This document shows positions 62,137 through 64,000 of a stretch of 64,000 nt of DNA, piece after piece; within the stretch, counting starts at the first letter, position 1; the number at the start of each line of letters is the position of its first letter. A program made the translations under genes and the position numbers. Source of the stretch: Tumebacillus lacus (GTDB taxonomy: Bacteria > Bacillota > Bacilli > Tumebacillales > Tumebacillaceae); NCBI RefSeq assembly GCF_026410385.1, contig NZ_JAPMLT010000015.1:43348-107347 (forward strand), read 5' to 3'. The notes beneath the pieces were generated by a model, which was given only the letters and a program-made list of their open reading frames with translations, did not search any database and was not told the DNA's origin.

Positions 62137-63036
62137 ATGAATCGTTGGATGGCGGTGTTGTTTGTGTTGATCGGCGGGGCCAGTTACGGTCTGATCTCGC
62201 CGATTGTGAAGATGGCGTATGAGGCCGGATTTACGCCAAGTGATGTGACGAGCAGCCAGTATGTGATGGCGACGGTGGTGCTGTGGCTGTTCGCGTTGAC
62301 TCGGCTGTCCCATTTTCGAAGATTGACGCTTCGAAGTCTCGGGCTGCTGATCGGACTTGGATTGCTGTCGACGGGGACGAGCGTGTTTTATTATGTGTCA
62401 CTTTCTGATCTGCCGGCGTCGCTTGGCATCGTTTTATTGTTCCAGTTTGCTTGGGTGGTGATGCTGATCGATTATCTCGTGACGCGCACGAAACCCACTC
62501 CAGCGAAATGGACCGCGTTGGCGCTGGTGCTGATCGGGACGGTATGCGCGGTGGATCTGTTTGCCGCCGATTGGAGCGAGGTGTCGGCGACCGGGTTGAT
62601 TCTCGGGTTTTTGTCGTCGATTACGTATTCCTTGTTCTTGTACTTTTACAGTTATGTAAAGACCGACGTGTCGCCGTGGGTGAACGCGTCGGTGATCGGG
62701 ACGGCGTCTACGGTGGCGGTGTTCTTTGTCTTCCCGCCGACGTTTCTGTGGAACGGGGCGCTCGGTGAAGGGCTGTGGATCTGGGCACTGATCATCGGGG
62801 CGCTCGGACAGGTGATCCCGCAGGTGTTCTTTAATATCGGGATCCCCAAAGTGGGCGGCGCGTTGGCCGGTGTGCTCGGCTCGATCGAGCTGCCGGTGGC
62901 GGTCGTGGCAGCCGCGCTGATTTTGGGTGAAGCGGTGTTTCCGGTGCAGTGGGCGGGGATCTTGTTGATCCTGCTCGGGATCGCAGTGTCGGAGATCAAA
63001 CTGCGATCGCGACGCCGGGAAGCGGAAGCGAGATAG
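62137..63036 (+). CDS. EamA/DMT-family permease
   Basis: 299 residues from the ATG at 62137. In-frame ATGs at 62119 and 62128 are possible but leave almost no leader after the intergenic region. Ten helices in two EamA repeats; GGASYGLISPIVKMAYE opens the first, and LPASLGIVLLFQFAWVVMLIDYL lies at its end. Cytoplasmic membrane, substrate unknown. Confidence 0.85.
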   Translation: MNRWMAVLFVLIGGASYGLISPIVKMAYEAGFTPSDVTSSQYVMATVVLWLFALTRLSHFRRLTLRSLGLLIGLGLLSTGTSVFYYVSLSDLPASLGIVLLFQFAWVVMLIDYLVTRTKPTPAKWTALALVLIGTVCAVDLFAADWSEVSATGLILGFLSSITYSLFLYFYSYVKTDVSPWVNASVIGTASTVAVFFVFPPTFLWNGALGEGLWIWALIIGALGQVIPQVFFNIGIPKVGGALAGVLGSIELPVAVVAAALILGEAVFPVQWAGILLILLGIAVSEIKLRSRRREAEAR

Positions 63037-63043
63037 GGACAGC

Positions 63044-63083
63044 AGAACCCCGTGCGGCTTTAGGTCGGCGGGGTTCTTTTTGT
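63044..63083. terminator. Terminator between the EamA and lipoprotein genes
   Basis: AGAACCCCG pairs perfectly with CGGGGTTCT, followed by five T on the plus strand. Confidence 0.8.
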
Positions 63084-63084
63084 G

Positions 63085-63516
63085 CTATTTGATTTCAAAT
63101 TCGATTTGGTCCTGCACGTTGTAGGCTTGGTGGTTGTTGGTGTGCAGGGAGGCCTCCAACGTGTGCTTGCCTTTGGCGAGACCTGTGAGTTCGTGCGTGT
63201 GTTCTTTAACGCCGATGCGGCTTGGAGAACCGTCGACGAACAGGTGGATATGCCCTTCGCCGGGGATGTGCGCGCCGCTGTAGTGCTCGGGCGACAGTTT
63301 GAAGGAAGTCGTTTCAAAGCGTACGGTGGCGGTGGTGCCTGCCACGTCGACGTCCATCTTCAGCGTCGGTTTTGCTGAAAGATCGACGCTGGCCGGCGTC
63401 TCCGCTTGGGAGGGAGCGGCCGGTTGCTCGGTCGGGGTGATCTGTTGCTCTTCGCATCCGGTGAGCAGACCGGCTGCGAGGGCGGCTGTGCTGAGAATCA
63501 GGGTGTGCCGTTTCAT
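63085..63516 (-). CDS. Lipoprotein with a beta-rich His-containing domain
   Basis: 143 residues from the ATG at 63516; a GTG at 63531 in frame is an alternative, but it overlaps the ribosome binding site. Lipobox LLTGC places a lipid-anchored Cys near residue 21. A Pro/Glu/Ala linker is followed by a beta-rich domain with HIPGEGHIHLFVDG and LAKGKHTLEASLHTNNHQAY. The His pattern suggests metal binding, but I cannot name the family with certainty. Confidence 0.7.
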   Translation of the reverse strand: MKRHTLILSTAALAAGLLTGCEEQQITPTEQPAAPSQAETPASVDLSAKPTLKMDVDVAGTTATVRFETTSFKLSPEHYSGAHIPGEGHIHLFVDGSPSRIGVKEHTHELTGLAKGKHTLEASLHTNNHQAYNVQDQIEFEIK

Positions 63517-63738
63517 TCTTGTTGTTTTCACTCCTTTTGAGTCGGATGTTTGCTAGTTTTGACAAAAAAGGAGCTTGTCAGACTGTTTGAGAGAAAGTCT
63601 TTTTCGAATGATGGGAATTTGTGAAAGGGTGAGACGGGGAAGGAGTGTATAAGGGAGAGATCGAGGGAAAGGGGGTGGCTGTGTGGGATGGGCGAGAGGA
63701 GCGGCGGTATTTTGTTTTGATTTGTTTGAGGGGCGTGG

Positions 63739-63767
63739 TTGAGGGCGGGAGGCGGGCGTGGTAAGAT
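63739..63767 (+). promoter_or_regulatory. rRNA operon promoter P1
   Basis: TTGAGG-17-TAAGAT, upstream member of a tandem pair in a G-rich leader. Confidence 0.5.
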
Positions 63768-63805
63768 TACTTCTGTCGCCGCGAGAGAAGATTGAAACTG
63801 GCGGG

Positions 63806-63834
63806 TTGACAATGAACTTTTGATGTGATAGTCT
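63806..63834 (+). promoter_or_regulatory. rRNA operon promoter P2
   Basis: TTGACA-17-TAGTCT, about 120 bases before 16S. The segment CCTTGAAAACTAAAC further on is typical of Firmicutes rRNA leaders. The rest of 63517-63951 shows no gene. Confidence 0.65.
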
Positions 63835-63951
63835 AAACAACGTTGCCTCGGGCAATGATGGAAATGCAAGCAATGATTGATCCTTGAAAACTAAACGAGT
63901 GTTACGAGATCGATTTTCGAGCCAGCGATTCAGTTCGCTATGAACCAAACT

Positions 63952-64000
63952 TTTATTGAGAGTTTGATCCTGGCTCAGGACGAACGCTGGCGGCGTGCCT
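63952..64000 (+). rRNA. rrs: 16S ribosomal RNA, 5' end (cut by window)
   Basis: AGAGTTTGATCCTGGCTCAG begins at 63959, the standard position 8 of 16S rRNA, and GACGAACGCTGGCGGCGTGCC follows in the expected register. The gene continues beyond the window. Confidence 0.97.

Overview
The window looks like chromosomal DNA from a high-GC, low-GC-lineage-type Bacillota. The evidence is strong AGGAGG-type ribosome binding sites, a purSQL-type purine operon, purine riboswitches, BsrG/Hol_Tox-like small toxins, and a Firmicutes-type rRNA leader with 16S 5' end. A Tumebacillus/Alicyclobacillaceae-like host is my inference; the window contains too little 16S (49 bases) to place it.

Layout. 1-6.6 kb: a possible C39/BtrH-like protein, a secreted coiled-coil M23 peptidoglycan hydrolase, a tctBAC tricarboxylate-type transporter and an EamA permease. 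7.0-11.4 kb: a MoxR ATPase / DUF58 / membrane transglutaminase operon. 11.4-14.7 kb: guaA and a PbuG-type purine permease behind a guanine-class riboswitch with its attenuator. 14.7-19 kb (minus strand): a compact operon of a 33-residue peptide ending in seven Asn, a B12-type radical SAM enzyme and an MFS exporter. I read this as a candidate undescribed RiPP system. A type I toxin/antitoxin-like locus lies just upstream of it. 19-22 kb: gamma-glutamyltransferase, two hypothetical proteins and a structured leader/ncRNA with its own promoter and terminator.

22.1-33 kb: a long purine operon purE-C-S-Q-L-F-M-N-H-D preceded by a tandem guanine + PRPP(ykkC-like) riboswitch. purK and purB are absent from their usual place after purE. 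33-35.5 kb: a second type I toxin-like locus and a YcgR/YcgQ-like permease pair with a His-rich loop. 36-53.3 kb: one 14-gene plus-strand exopolysaccharide locus: flippase, four glycosyltransferases, polymerase, Asn-synthase-like amidotransferase, CapI epimerase, UDP-sugar dehydrogenase, priming phosphosugar transferase, GNAT, FemAB-like protein, DegT aminotransferase and CapD-like dehydratase. It should make and export a polymer with amidated uronic acid and bacillosamine-type amino sugars. 53.3-58.7 kb (minus strand): two paralogous secreted coiled-coil proteins sharing a beta-rich module, one with a PGDNTQ repeat tail, with similar promoters. They may be matrix partners of the polysaccharide.

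58.9-64 kb: pgi, an unusual repeat/hairpin/C-tract intergenic region, an AlbA_2 protein, a VanZ-family protein, an EamA permease, a lipoprotein and the start of an rRNA operon with two tandem promoters.
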